This document shows, piece by piece, positions 37,101 to 46,039 of a DNA stretch of 64,000 bases. Position numbers and translations under genes: made by a program. Numbering within the stretch: position 1 is the stretch's first letter; every line of letters begins with the position of its first letter. The stretch lies in assembly GCA_963377175.1 (NCBI GenBank), contig CAUJNA010003243.1, forward strand, positions 347,001 to 411,000. The letters run 5' to 3'. Under the pieces are notes generated by a model. That model had not been told where the DNA came from, did not search any database, and saw only the letters and a program-made list of their open reading frames with translations. This DNA is from Effrenium voratum (Eukaryota > Sar > Dinophyceae > Suessiales > Symbiodiniaceae).

Positions 37101-38990
37101 TTCCCCCAACGTAAATGCCAAGAAACGTTATGGTTTCAACCATTTTTATTTCGTGGTGCGAAATGGATTCCGTCCATCCGCAGTACTGTCCTCCCATTTT
37201 CAGTTCTAAGGGGAAACGCAAGCTGACACCCAGCCCGTGGCATCAAGCTTGGCAAAATTGAGACATAGAGACCTCTCAAAGGAGTCACTCAATTGAGCTC
37301 TGCGCTCAAGGCCATACTTTTCCCTGGTCTTGTCCAAATCATAGGCCTGCAAAGCTGATGACTTGCATGGTTCGGAACAAACGTCTCCACTACAGGTGTA
37401 CAGCGCACAAGCACCCAGCCTGCTTGATGGCATCTTGCACGTCCAGCTTCACTTGCTTTACCTCCTCCTCCAGCTGCTGGGCTTCATCCTCATTCGGGGC
37501 TCGTTGAGCCTTCGGGAGAATGAATTGAATGGACATGACGACATGACCTACCATACACCGTGGAATCTTTACATTCAGGAGCAACAACAGTGTGCCGATG
37601 ACAGAGTGATGACGTCCTTTGTCCACAAAGGCTGCAGAACAGCTGCGGAAAGAACCGGCACCCCAATCCACCGGCCCCCCAAATTGGCGACGTGCCAGGC
37701 TTTCGCCCAGCTTTGCGAGGCAGTCCCACAAGAGTGGAATCAAGAACTTCAAGTTTCCTAGGACTATCCCAAAACCCCCAACTTGTCAATAGAAACAATG
37801 ACACAGTTCCAAGCAGCTCCTGGACTCGAGGTTTAAGCTTTGCAAGGCTTGGACATCATGCCAAGCATCGTCGTGGGTCTTCACCTTCTTCGACTGATCT
37901 TTTGTTCTGTCATCGCAGCCTGAAGTATGCGGAATGCATGGGCAAAGCACATCCCTAGTAACATCTAGAATGTTCCAATCGAGGCTCTGCACTCGGGCTA
38001 AAGACAACAGCCTCTGCAGCCTCTGTAATTGTGTGGACTCTCACTGTTCTTGCAAACCTATCTCCGAAAACACGCACTGTCCAACCGGCGAATCAAGCGT
38101 TTGGGCCTCAGGCTGAGCTGGACAGGGGGTTGATGCTCACTAAGGCTTCCCGCGAATCAGCGCTCGGTTCAGCGACTCCCGATCGCGCAGGATATCGGCG
38201 ATGGTCTGGCATGCTCAAGCCAGATCCACTTGATTGAGGAATGTCGTGTGTATTGCAGGATTTCAGTGCGAGCTTCACGAAGTTCAACAAATCTGGTACC
38301 TCCTGTTTGTGTACTCCAGCAATGATCTCCTAGATTGCGGCCGCGAGCATACTAAGGGCAGCGCCTTGCTATCTGTCTCTGCTTGCTTTTTCAGCATCTC
38401 TATCTGAGCACAGTGGATCAGGCAAGCCGCGATTGACAAGCACAATTTCACGTAAAACACTCAAGTCTGCGGGCTGAGCATGTAACAAAAGTCTCAGGCT
38501 TCTCTGTGAGGCCGCACGCTGTGTGGGCATCCAACGGTTTCATGATTGGGCGCACGCGGGTCTACATGGCTTGATGTGACGCAAGCTCGGTCCAGCCTCG
38601 CGGATCAGGTTTTCCGCCTCTGTCTTGAGTACAGCCTGATTTGCACGGCAGGATCGCAAGAATCAGTGATTGGAGTCAGAATGTCTCTAGTCATTCGATG
38701 GTACTATCACGCCGTCACTCTGTTCACGGCTTCAACATGTGCGCTGCATGCAACAAAACACTACGCCTTCGCCAGGTTCATCTCGTGGCGTTCCTCGTCA
38801 TCTAACGCCTGACACAAGCGTCAAGAAAAGATGTGGAACTAAACAGTCCTCGCTTCAGCTGGCCCGATCCATCGCATCGGAAACAGCGACTTCATACGCA
38901 AACTGCCAAGCAGCACCAGGTGTCCTGAACCTCGCCTTCCGCCGCTTGAGAAGGTCCAAGGATTTCTTTGTCTTGTCCCGCTCCGCAGTA
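15402..38990 (-). CDS. CFAP58: CFAP58 (FAP58/CCDC147), partial, at least 33 exons
   Basis: Cilia- and flagella-associated protein 58, a long axonemal coiled-coil protein. Thirty-three short minus-strand segments, in correct order and mostly in continuous phase, reproduce the family sequence; diagnostic stretches are VKALSEELENPMNVHRWRKL, RNDELALQYEKIK, LQKRLISKTEE, LALQEKEKLYLEM, KQPGPEVA and AELNMYHAQLNDYK. They cover about the C-terminal 60% of a protein normally near 870 residues. Exons are 18-90 bases. Of the donors I read, about 25 are GC, 4 GA, 3 GT and 1 unresolved; acceptors are AG, usually followed by G. Missing: the N-terminal part (should lie right of 39 kb), about 17 residues between 35.54 and 35.41 kb, a short piece between 35.37 and 33.82 kb, a microexon matching the SDPxxYExIQK segment, and the extreme C-terminus. 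No internal stop was needed within the assigned exons, so the gene looks intact rather than decayed. Confidence 0.93.
16840..31980 (-). other. Large CFAP58 intron (~15 kb)
   Basis: Between the HRWRKLE exon and the LQKRLISKTEE exon. Only one short protein segment is missing here, so this is essentially one giant intron, or two if a microexon hides in it. It contains a (TA)n at 19138-19158, another at 20902-20925, a G run at 21877-21890, a GA/GAA-rich tract at 25765-25858 and otherwise unremarkable DNA. GC-rich open frames at 21.7-23.9 kb have no recognisable domain. Confidence 0.7.
25765..25858. repeat. GA/GAA purine tract
   Basis: Purine-only GGGAGAG units pass into (GAA)n at 25827-25857. 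A simple repeat within the large CFAP58 intron. Confidence 0.9.
31985..32443 (-). CDS. CFAP58: CFAP58 exon block 4 (4 exons, one of 18 bases)
   Basis: 32414-32443 (VLNIDDLKRE), 32248-32289 (VFQLQRELLQERTK), 32082-32099 (VKALSE, an 18-base microexon with a GA donor) and 31985-32030 (ELENPMNVHRWRKLE). Joined, they give ERTKVKALSEELENPMNVHR, the most strongly conserved stretch of the family. The reading continues past the GT donor at 31984 as GPMFDTLRELK, which resembles the next expected segment, so the 3' boundary of the last exon is open to question. Confidence 0.93.
32641..33817 (-). CDS. CFAP58: CFAP58 exon block 3 (7 exons)
   Basis: 33788-33817 (CEFFKDQME; weakest), 33384-33416 (WQAEIKKLES), 33265-33291 (ILEEEDRR), 33115-33168 (RRSEQKKKYEETISERD), 32980-33039 (LGTQLIHRNDELALQYEKIK), 32767-32821 (IQQRTLQNGELAYKQRLE), 32641-32706 (ESRALGIKLAQLKRELHIGK then QQ). 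Phases join from exon to exon; for example GAC GT plus G gives ...ERDV before LGTQL. Donors in order: GC, GC, GC, GC, GT, GA (GACGGG), GC (GCAAGT). Confidence 0.92.
33830..35370. other. CFAP58 intronic DNA with AAAT repeat
   Basis: Contains an (AAAT)n/(AATA)n tract at about 34097-34205, AAAG-rich DNA to 34340, and (AAGC)n/(CAGG)n at 34459-34510. A short CFAP58 exon (about 10 residues) should lie here but was not found. Confidence 0.6.
35375..35731 (-). CDS. CFAP58: CFAP58 exon block 2 (3 exons)
   Basis: 35681-35731 reads AVRTDRNIYSKKLVESQ and 35538-35607 reads DEIAEMKRKFKIMSHQIEQL then KED; these are among the best-conserved CFAP58 stretches. They are separated by a 73-base intron that begins GACATT and ends CAG, so the donor is GA, and CAGGAC is repeated at both intron ends. 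35375-35407 reads EIKEKEERLKR, with a canonical GT donor. About 17 residues expected between the last two exons were not found. Confidence 0.92.
35740..36670. other. CFAP58 intron, no further gene seen
   Basis: Intron between the QLYE and AVRTDRN exons (about 940 bases), including a GGTG/GTGGGTGG-rich stretch at 36010-36075. Open frames have no recognised domain. Confidence 0.6.
36676..38990 (-). CDS. CFAP58: CFAP58 exon block 1 (11 exons)
   Basis: Exons in transcript order: 38936-38990 (AERDKTKKSLDLLKRRK), 38773-38808 (ALDDEERHEMNL), 38597-38635 (AVLKTEAENLIRE), 38365-38403 (IEMLKKQAETDSK), 38154-38205 (TIADILRDRESLNRALI), 37867-37919 (CDDRTKDQSKKVKTHDD), 37420-37509 (30 codons including DEAQQLEEEVKQVKLD), 37306-37346 (AYDLDKTREKYGL), 36994-37033 (CSLANSKYMAALE), 36897-36944 (ELKNRDNKISELKKNF), 36676-36721 (TEVKAKLGQQKQLYE). 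All eleven donors read GC. Phases join except between 36897 and 36721, where the boundary is uncertain. The joined reading aligns without large gaps to the mid-protein coiled coil, ending at the conserved QxLYE that precedes the VRxDRN motif in the next block. Confidence 0.9.
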
Positions 38991-39464
38991 CTGGTACGTA
39001 TCTCCTACCGATGCCAATGGGCAACTCCCAAACCTCTATTCAAAACCCATTTAACCAGACAGGGGTCTATTTTTGACTAACAGCAAATAGACTTAAGCCC
39101 GGGTTCCCCTTTTGGGGTACATGACCCACCCCTGGTTTGCAGACTCTCCAGTGTCCGCCTCCCTTTTTCAACAATCGCACGGGTTTCTGCACGGGACGCA
39201 GAACCGGCAGTGGCCGGCCGCAAAGTCTTGCTCATATGACACATGGTGGCATCAAATGCCACGCATTTCTGCAATCTTCCGAAGGCGAGTCAACTAGCAT
39301 ACTCGGCCTCGCTTGCAAATCAACAGTCCCGAAAAAGCCATTCCTTGGGTAAAAGTGCAAATCGCATGTCGGAGGGCAGCACAAGTATCAAATCAGGACA
39401 ATATATTGAGTGACAGCCACATTAAAGGGCAAACCAACACTGTGAATGGTCTTCGTCATGTCTG

Positions 39465-40046
39465 TGTTTGTATGTGCGTGCGCGTGTGCGTGTGGGTGTG
39501 TGCGGGTGTTTGCGCGGGTGTGAGTGTGTGTGTGTGTGCGCACGCCTGTGCGCATGTGTGTGTGTGTGTGTGTGTGCGTGTGCGTGCAATGCGTGTGTGT
39601 GTGTGTGTATGTGCTATGTGAGTGCGTGCTGTGTGTTTATGTGTTTATATATGTGTGTGTGTGTGTGCGCGTGTGCGTGTGCGTGTGCGTGTGCGTGCGC
39701 GTGTGCGTGTGCGTGTGCGTGTGCGCGTGCGCGTGCGCGTGCGCGTGCGCGTGCGCGTGCGCGTGCGGCGTGCGGCGTGCGGCGTGCGGCGTGCGGCGTG
39801 CGGCGTGCGGCGTGCGGCGTGCGGCGTGCGGCGTGCGGCGTGCGGCGGCGTGCGGCGCGCGCGTGCGGCGTGCGCTTGCGGCGTGACGGCGTGCGGCGTG
39901 CGCGTGCGGCGTGCCTGCGTGCGGCTGCGGCGTGCCTGCCGCGTGCCGCGGCCGCGGCCGCGTGCCGCGTGCGCTGCGCGTAGCGCGTGTGCGCGAAGCG
40001 CGTGCGCGTGCTGCGTGCGTGCGTGCGTGCGTGCGTGCCGTGGGTG

Positions 40047-40050
<4 letters not shown>
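39465..40050. repeat. TGTGCG and GTGCGGC simple sequence
   Basis: Alternating purine/pyrimidine TGTGCG units (39465-39770) become a CGTGCGG heptamer array (39766-39845), then degenerate CGTGC-rich DNA. Nearly all CpG and TpG steps. Open frames of arginine/alanine repeats here are artefacts. Confidence 0.95.
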
Positions 40051-40051
<1 letters not shown>

Positions 40052-40081
<30 letters not shown>

Positions 40082-41308
40082 TGTGTGTGTCTGTGTGTGT
40101 CTGTGTGTGTCTGTGTGTGTCTGTGTGTGTCTGTGTGTGTCTGTGTGTGTCTGTGTGTGTCTGTGTGTGTCTGTGTGTGTGTGTCTGTGTGTGTCTGTGT
40201 GTGTCTGTGTGTGTCTGTGTGTGTCTGTGTGTGTCTGTGTGTGTCTGTGTGTGTCTGTGTGTGTCTGTGTGTGTCTGTGTGTGTCTGTGTGTGTCTGTGT
40301 GTGTCTGTGTGTGTCTGTGTGTGTCTGTGTGTGTCTGTGTGTGTCTGTGTGTGTCTGTGTGTGTCTGTGTGTGTCTGTGTGTGTCTGTGTGTGTCTGTGT
40401 GTGTCTGTGTGTGTCTGTGTGTGTGAGTGTGTGTCTGTGTGTGTCTGTGTGTGTCTGTGTGTGTCTGTGTGTGTCTGTGTGTGTCTGTGTGTGTCTGTGT
40501 GTCTGTGTGTGTCTGTGTGTGTCTGTGTGTGTCTGTGTGTGTCTGTGTGTGTCTGTGTGTGTCTGTGTGTGTCTGTGTGTGTCTGTGTGTGTCCGTGTGT
40601 GTCTGTGTGTGTCTGTGTGTGTGTGTGTGTCTCTGTGTGTCTGTGTGTGTCTGTGTGTGTCTGTGTGTGTCTGTGTGTGTCTGTGTGTGTCTGTGTGTCT
40701 GTGTGTGTCTGTGTGTGTGTCTGTGTGTGTCTGTGTGTGTCTGTGTGTGTCTGTGTGTGTCTGTGTGTGTCTGTGTGTGTCTGTGTGTGTCTGTGTGTGT
40801 CTGTGTGTGTCTGTGTGTGTCTGTGTGTGTCTGTGTGTGTCTGTGTGTGTCTGTGTGTGTCTGTGTGTGTCTGTGTGTCTGTGTGTGTCTGTGTGTGTCT
40901 GTGTGTGTCTGTGTGTGTCTGTGTGTGTCTGTGTGTGTCTGTGTGTGTCTGTGTGTGTCTGTGTGTGTCTGTGTGTGTCTGTGTGTGTCTGTGTGTGTCT
41001 GTGTGTGTCTGTGTGTGTCTGTGTGTGTCTGTGTGTGTCTGTGTGTGTCTGTGTGTGTCTGTGTGTGTCTGTGTGTGTGTCTGTGTGTGTCTGTGTGTGT
41101 CTGTGTGTGTCTTGTGTGTGTCTGTGTGTGTCTGTGTGTGTCTGTCTGTGTGTGTCTGTCTGTGTGTGTCTGTGTGTGTCTGTGTGTGTCTGTGTGTGTC
41201 TGTGTGTGTCTGTGTGTGTCTGTGTGTGTCTGTGTGTGTGTCTGTGTGTGTCTGTGTGTGTCTGTGCGTGTCTGTGTGTGTCTGTGTGTGTGTGTGTCTG
41301 TGTGTTTA
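40052..41308. repeat. (TGTGTGTC)n octamer array
   Basis: About 1.25 kb of TGTGTGTC with occasional two-base gains or losses (near 40180, 40500, 40620, 40700, 41080). It ends abruptly at TTATTCTGC, the left edge of the duplicated unit described next. Confidence 0.97.
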
Positions 41309-41566
41309 TTCTGCTGTACATCGCCAGTCCTACTTGCGTAGCCTCATCCAATCGCGTACACTAAACAGGGAAGGGTTAGGGAAAGGAGACGGATTGCGGA
41401 TGGGTGCAAAGCACATGATTGTACAAATTAAAGTCCTCAGCTCAAATGGCATAGCGCTCCTTTTCGCTCGGGGGATATTCACTGCACGTGAGTGCGACCC
41501 ACCTCGTGCCTCCCAAGGAGGCGGGATCCTGGCCTTCCAGTCTCACGCACAAATCCCCCCTTGGGG
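41309..41566. repeat. Repeat segment B, copy 1
   Basis: About 253 bases beginning ATTCTGCTGTACATCGCC, nearly identical (three differences seen) to 41979-42232. Its left neighbour is the (TGTGTGTC)n array, whereas copy 2 is directly preceded by segment C. Confidence 0.93.
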
Positions 41567-41598
41567 ACTGTGCGTTTAAAAGGGTTGGGTGGGCGGGA

Positions 41599-41978
41599 CA
41601 AAAACCCAGGATCACAAACAAAAAGGGGGGATCCCCCCCCCCACCTCTCCCAGCCAGAGCTGCGAGTTGTCAACTCATGCGTGAGTCCACCTCATGCAAC
41701 ACTTAGTTGCAGCATGTGGTTGACACAACCTGTTGAAAGTTGTCCTGTTTAAAGCATCGAGTCATGGCTTCACAAAGAAGCGCGTGTTTACGCGTAACTC
41801 ATAAACAGAAACCAACCTTCTGCGAATGCTCAGCCCCACAGAAAACATCTCCTTGCTCTTTCCTTCCCTATCCATTCCAACCGTCAGGAAAGCCGACGCA
41901 GCAAGATAGGACAGGTGGCATCCCACCAATGGCGTGTTAGCAGAATAAAGCGCGAACACTAAAGTGAAAAGCTAACTT
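41599..41978. repeat. Repeat segment C, copy 1
   Basis: About 380 bases from ACAAAAACCCAGG to AAAGCTAAC; I saw no difference from 48299-48678. Here it runs straight into segment B copy 2 with no microsatellite. Confidence 0.93.
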
Positions 41979-42232
41979 ATTCTGCTGTACATCGCCAGTC
42001 CTACTTGCGTGGCCTCATCCAATCGCGTACACTAAACAGGGAAGGGTTAGGGAAAGGAGACGGATTGCGGATGGTTGCAAAGCACATGATTGTACAAATT
42101 AAAGTCCTCAGCTCAAATGGCATAGCGCTCCTTTTCGCTCGGGGGATATTCACTGCACGTGAGTGCGACCCACCTCGCGCCTCCCAAGGAGGCGGGATCC
42201 TGGCCTTCCAGTCTCACGCACAAATCCCCCAT
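41979..42232. repeat. Repeat segment B, copy 2
   Basis: Second copy of the segment at 41309-41566, joined directly to segment C copy 1. Homology ends after CACAAATCCCCC, beyond which the two copies diverge. Confidence 0.93.
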
Positions 42233-42239
42233 TCAATCT

Positions 42240-43505
42240 GCGTGGTCCGATAGTCTGGAGTCACTTTCTCTCCAGCCATCATACTCTTTGAATTCCAGCC
42301 TCGAAGCGGAATCAGCGGATGCACTCGGCGCTCGAGAGCACCAGTTCCACATTTGGAACCGCATGTCAAGCTTGGCTTTGCATCTCAGGAGGTAAACTGT
42401 GAAAACCGGAGAAACGAGCGCACCAAACTTGCTTTGACTCCCCAATGGACTATAAAGACCAGGACCATTCGGCTCTTCAACTTTGAGTCCATGTCCTTTG
42501 GGCCACCACCGGAAGCAATTCAGCCTGGCCAATCAATTGCTTGGCGCCCGAGGCCGTCTAAGGTCACACTGGATGCCCGGGACACGGTCACCAACATATT
42601 TTTCCTTACTCCATGGTGCGGGTCGGAGCGCATCGCACCGAGCGTCGCTAGCTTGCCATCGTCCTGCTCAAAAACTGCACTGCCAAGTGGGTTATCCTCT
42701 CAAGGGTATGACCAGCCACGTACAGCATCTTACCCTTCAAGACCGACCGCGCCACAAGGCGAGCATGGATCCCAAGAGGCTCAAGTGAAGCATGCCATAG
42801 TCATCTGGAAACTGGTAAAAGGGGAAAGGGAGAACAACTGACCAGGAGTCGTGGATCGCAGGCCGTCCTATTAAATGAAAGCAAAGCACTTGTTTCCCCA
42901 AGGAAGCGCACATCCTCGAAAAGGTGGGTAAACATCTAGCGTCAGGATTCAGCACAGACACCACCGAGGCGCATACATGCTAAGGTTTCCTGCGAGCTGT
43001 TTGTAAGGGCTCCTCAAGTCCCTGCACCTTCCCACCAAATGCTGCTGGTCCTTCTTTCCCAAAGCACGACAACGAACCTTGGCCTCCCAGTGTCGGCTCT
43101 CCCTGCCCGCGGTCGATGTTCCAGCTGCTCCTGCGTCTCCGGCTAAACCTCATGGCAGATCTCCAAGTCCTCGAGGGAGCACAGGACGCCACAACTGCTT
43201 TGTGCGACCACTTTGAGCTCTTCCTCTAAGCTTCAATACTGAGCAGCGCAGGTTTCTAATGCAAAGAGGATTGCCCATGGACGGCAAATTGCCAATCATG
43301 AAAGCTCAAACCATGCAGCCAGAGAGGTCTTCATCGCAATTCCCACAGTCGCTTATCATCTGCGTGAAGATGAGCTTTTCCTCTAAGCTTCAATACTGAG
43401 CACTCAGGTTTCCAATGCAAAGCAGGTTGCCCATGGACGACAAATTGCAAATCATGAAAAACACCAATCATAATTGCCACAGTCGCTTAACATCTGCTTG
43501 AAGAG
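42240..43505. other. Possible coiled-coil exons and a ~157-base duplication
   Basis: Two imperfect copies of a ~157-base unit containing TCTAAGCTTCAATACTGAGC start near 43216 and 43373. On the minus strand 43000-43230 shows acidic/leucine-rich readings (LEEELKVV, DLEICHE, TQEQLEH) beside possible splice sites. These could be N-terminal CFAP58 exons, but I could not align them. Confidence 0.35.
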
Positions 43506-43597
43506 CAGCACCCGCTTGGTGCGCATGACCTTCTCCACCTCTGGGTGCATAGTCAGATGCGGTTCATATTTCTTCGGGCGTCAGCGACCTGGAATAA

Positions 43598-43686
43598 CCA
43601 TATAGAGCCTGAGCCTGTCCAATTTCCACTTGGCGAGGGAAAGATCCATATAGAGTCTGAGTCTGTCCAATCTCCACTTGGCGACC
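43598..43686. repeat. 48-base tandem duplication
   Basis: CCATATAGAG followed by CCTGTCCAATTTCCACTTGG recurs, with CTG/TCT changes, immediately after a GGGAAAGAT spacer. Confidence 0.85.
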
Positions 43687-43725
43687 ATTTCCGGCCTTCG
43701 CTCGTGATCCACTGTATTGCATTGC

Positions 43726-44017
43726 GGTTTTCCCGAACTTGTCGAAGGGGAGTGCTCCAACTCCAAGGCCCGCTCCACAACTCGTCAGTAAATCTTCGTC
43801 AGGTGTGCGGGAAAACCGAGCAAGATCCGAGCAAGGTCCTCTTTGCCAGTTCTTCTCATCGCTCTTTGAATGGTTTTCCCGAACTTGTCGAAGGGGAGTG
43901 CTCCAACTCCAAGGCCCGCTCCACAACTCGTCAGTAAATCTTCGTCAGGTGTGCGGGAAAACCGAGCAAGATCCGAGCAAGGTCCTCTTTGCCAGTTCTT
44001 CTCATCGCTCTTTGAAC
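43726..44017. repeat. Perfect 146-base tandem duplication
   Basis: 43726-43871 and 43872-44017 read the same from GGTTTTCCCGAACTTGTCG to CATCGCTCTTTGAA; essentially no divergence seen, implying a recent duplication or an assembly artefact. Confidence 0.92.
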
Positions 44018-44019
44018 TC

Positions 44020-45010
44020 CTCGCTCGTGCACCACTCTCCCCACATTCGAATTGGCACGGGCGAGAACAATATGGCACGGACAAAGCAGCGTAAATAGGC
44101 TGCTGATTGTCATGGGTGGTAGAAAATCTGCTTCCACGCGTCGAGCAAACACCTGTTGAATTTCAGGGAGCACGGCGGTTGACTTCCAACCGCACTTCCG
44201 CCTAAGGTTGGTAAAATCGTTGCGAAGGCTCCCACTCTAGCTGCGCAGAAAACATTAAGCCACGCGACTCGGCTCTTGCACAATGAATGAAGCAGTGACC
44301 TGGCCGATCTGCACCGGAACTCTGCCACTTTTGAATCCATTACCAAGGCAGGTACGAGTGGTATCAATCACAACGACGGCACAATGCACTGATCAAAATG
44401 TGCAACGAAGCTGTCGTCTTGCGCCGCTTGAAATTATGCATACAGCCATTGAAACGAAAAGCAAATCCCAACCGGAGAAGCGCACGAAACACCTCGATGA
44501 TGACCAGAGCTCTGGTTTGAAGCGCTAGTGTGGTTGCCTGGCACGCTAAGCAAAACAAGCTGTTGGTCGACAACATGCTGTTGTTTCCAGCCCGGTGCTC
44601 CACGAAAAACCATGCGGCCAATCTGGAGAGTGCAGCTTCGGCCCTGGCCGAATACGCGGAACCTTGACGCACTTAGCCACGCTGGACGTCCATATGACGG
44701 CGCTGCAAATGGACATGCAACAAGACTCAGGGAAAAAGCACCCCCCTCCCCGTTTTGCTTGTGCAGACATCCACGCAGATCCACAGAAAATGAGGAGGAA
44801 GTGCGGGGCAAACGAGATATCTCACTTATGGGTCGGCATGCATTCGTGACACGAAGCAAAGAAACAAAGCGACTTCTCACGAAGTGTTGTATGCCTCCGC
44901 GCCTTTGCGCGGGCAAAAAAGGTGGCCACAATAGGTCACAATTTCTGGCATGACCCTTGCCAATGCCAGCTGAAAAATCTTGTTCGAAGTCTGCTGGGCT
45001 GGCTTTGAAA
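44020..45010 (-). pseudogene. Possible decayed retroelement downstream of gag-like ORF
   Basis: On the strand of the gag-like ORF, just downstream of it, short unlinked open pieces occur (for example GFKSGRVPVQIGQVTASFIV near 44270-44340) but no intact polymerase, protease or RNase H is visible. I read this as debris of the same element, with low certainty. Confidence 0.25.
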
Positions 45011-45011
45011 G

Positions 45012-46037
45012 TCAGTGCTTGTGCTGCAGGGAAGTGTGTATCTTGCAGAAACACCCCTCAGCAGAACAGACATGCACTCGCGAGCAATTGTGCCCAAGGT
45101 TGTATGAGAAGCATGTGGCTTTCCCATCTTCACCAACCTGGGCACCACCTCCGAATTTCTGAAGCATAGGAGCTTTCTGGGCTTTCCCAGCTCCTTTTGG
45201 CTTTGAAGCTTTCTTCTTGGCCTGCCGCCCTGTGGCCGGCCCCGGAGGCGGAAGAGCAGGCTCTTCGCCTGCTCTACGCCTTTTCTCAGCTGGCCTTCCA
45301 GCTGATGGATCCGAATCCGCACTCGAAGCATGTCGTGGCATCAGAAGCCATTGCACAGCCGGCATGTTCAAAACGGGTTCCACTTGACAGTCACGTGGCA
45401 GCTCTTTTGTCACTGTCGTAACCAGGGCGTCTTGCGAATCCAGATCTGAAGCAACCTTGGTCTCTATGTCCAGGTCCGCCGCTGCTTCACGCACCACGCC
45501 TTCCTTGTCGGCTTTCCATGCTTTCAGGGGGGCGTTCTCGGCAGGGCGTTGCACTTCCTGAATCCGTGTGACAAGCCGGCTTTCCCCAACACTTTGAGCA
45601 GCTGCACTGTCTAAAGCATGCGATGGTTCCAGCTGGTTCTCCACGACGAGCGGCGCAAACATTGCCCATTCCCGATCCAGTCTGCGAGCTGTCTCCATCG
45701 ATGGACGTTTCTTAGGTGCATCACCTTCAGAAGAGCCAACACGGCGCTTCAAGTCTGCAGAGTTCATCGTGTAGCTCTCAAACGCAAGCTGACGAAGCTT
45801 AGGAGCATCGACATGCGCTGCCTCACCCAAAATGGGCGTGATGACATTGTCAATGAAGGACTGCCCAGAAGCATCGGATGCATTCGACAGCGTTGGCACA
45901 CAAGCCGCAAAATTTGCGTAAGTGTCCCACCCTTTGTTAATCAGGTCACGTACGATTTGCTGAGGGAGCCCAATATCAGCAAACCTTGCCGAGAAGACGC
46001 GTCTGCTATCCACAACTGACATGGCTGGCGCGCGCAC
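45012..46037 (-). CDS. Gag-like retroelement ORF with Cys/His knuckle
   Basis: An intact 341-codon ORF beginning MRAPAMSVVDSRRVF. The N-terminal 40 residues (RFADIGLPQQIVRDLINKGW) match the style of a domain I recall from many dinoflagellate retroelement-associated proteins. The middle is acidic then Lys/Pro-rich (KKKASKPKGAGKAQK near residue 280), and the C-terminus carries a Cys/His cluster: CFSYNLGHNC, then HVC, CFCKIH and further His. This resembles a nucleic-acid-binding knuckle at the end of a gag protein. The stop follows QHKH directly, with no polymerase in frame. It could instead be a domesticated host protein. It lies upstream, in gene order, of the known CFAP58 exons and might sit in an intron of that gene. 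Confidence 0.6.
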   Translation of the reverse strand: MRAPAMSVVDSRRVFSARFADIGLPQQIVRDLINKGWDTYANFAACVPTLSNASDASGQSFIDNVITPILGEAAHVDAPKLRQLAFESYTMNSADLKRRVGSSEGDAPKKRPSMETARRLDREWAMFAPLVVENQLEPSHALDSAAAQSVGESRLVTRIQEVQRPAENAPLKAWKADKEGVVREAAADLDIETKVASDLDSQDALVTTVTKELPRDCQVEPVLNMPAVQWLLMPRHASSADSDPSAGRPAEKRRRAGEEPALPPPGPATGRQAKKKASKPKGAGKAQKAPMLQKFGGGAQVGEDGKATCFSYNLGHNCSRVHVCSAEGCFCKIHTSLQHKH

Positions 46038-46039
46038 TC

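Noticed and set aside
39645..41579. Open frames of 300-570 codons rich in Cys/Val or Thr/His
   Set aside because: Artefacts of stop-free TGTGTGTC and GTGCG repeats.
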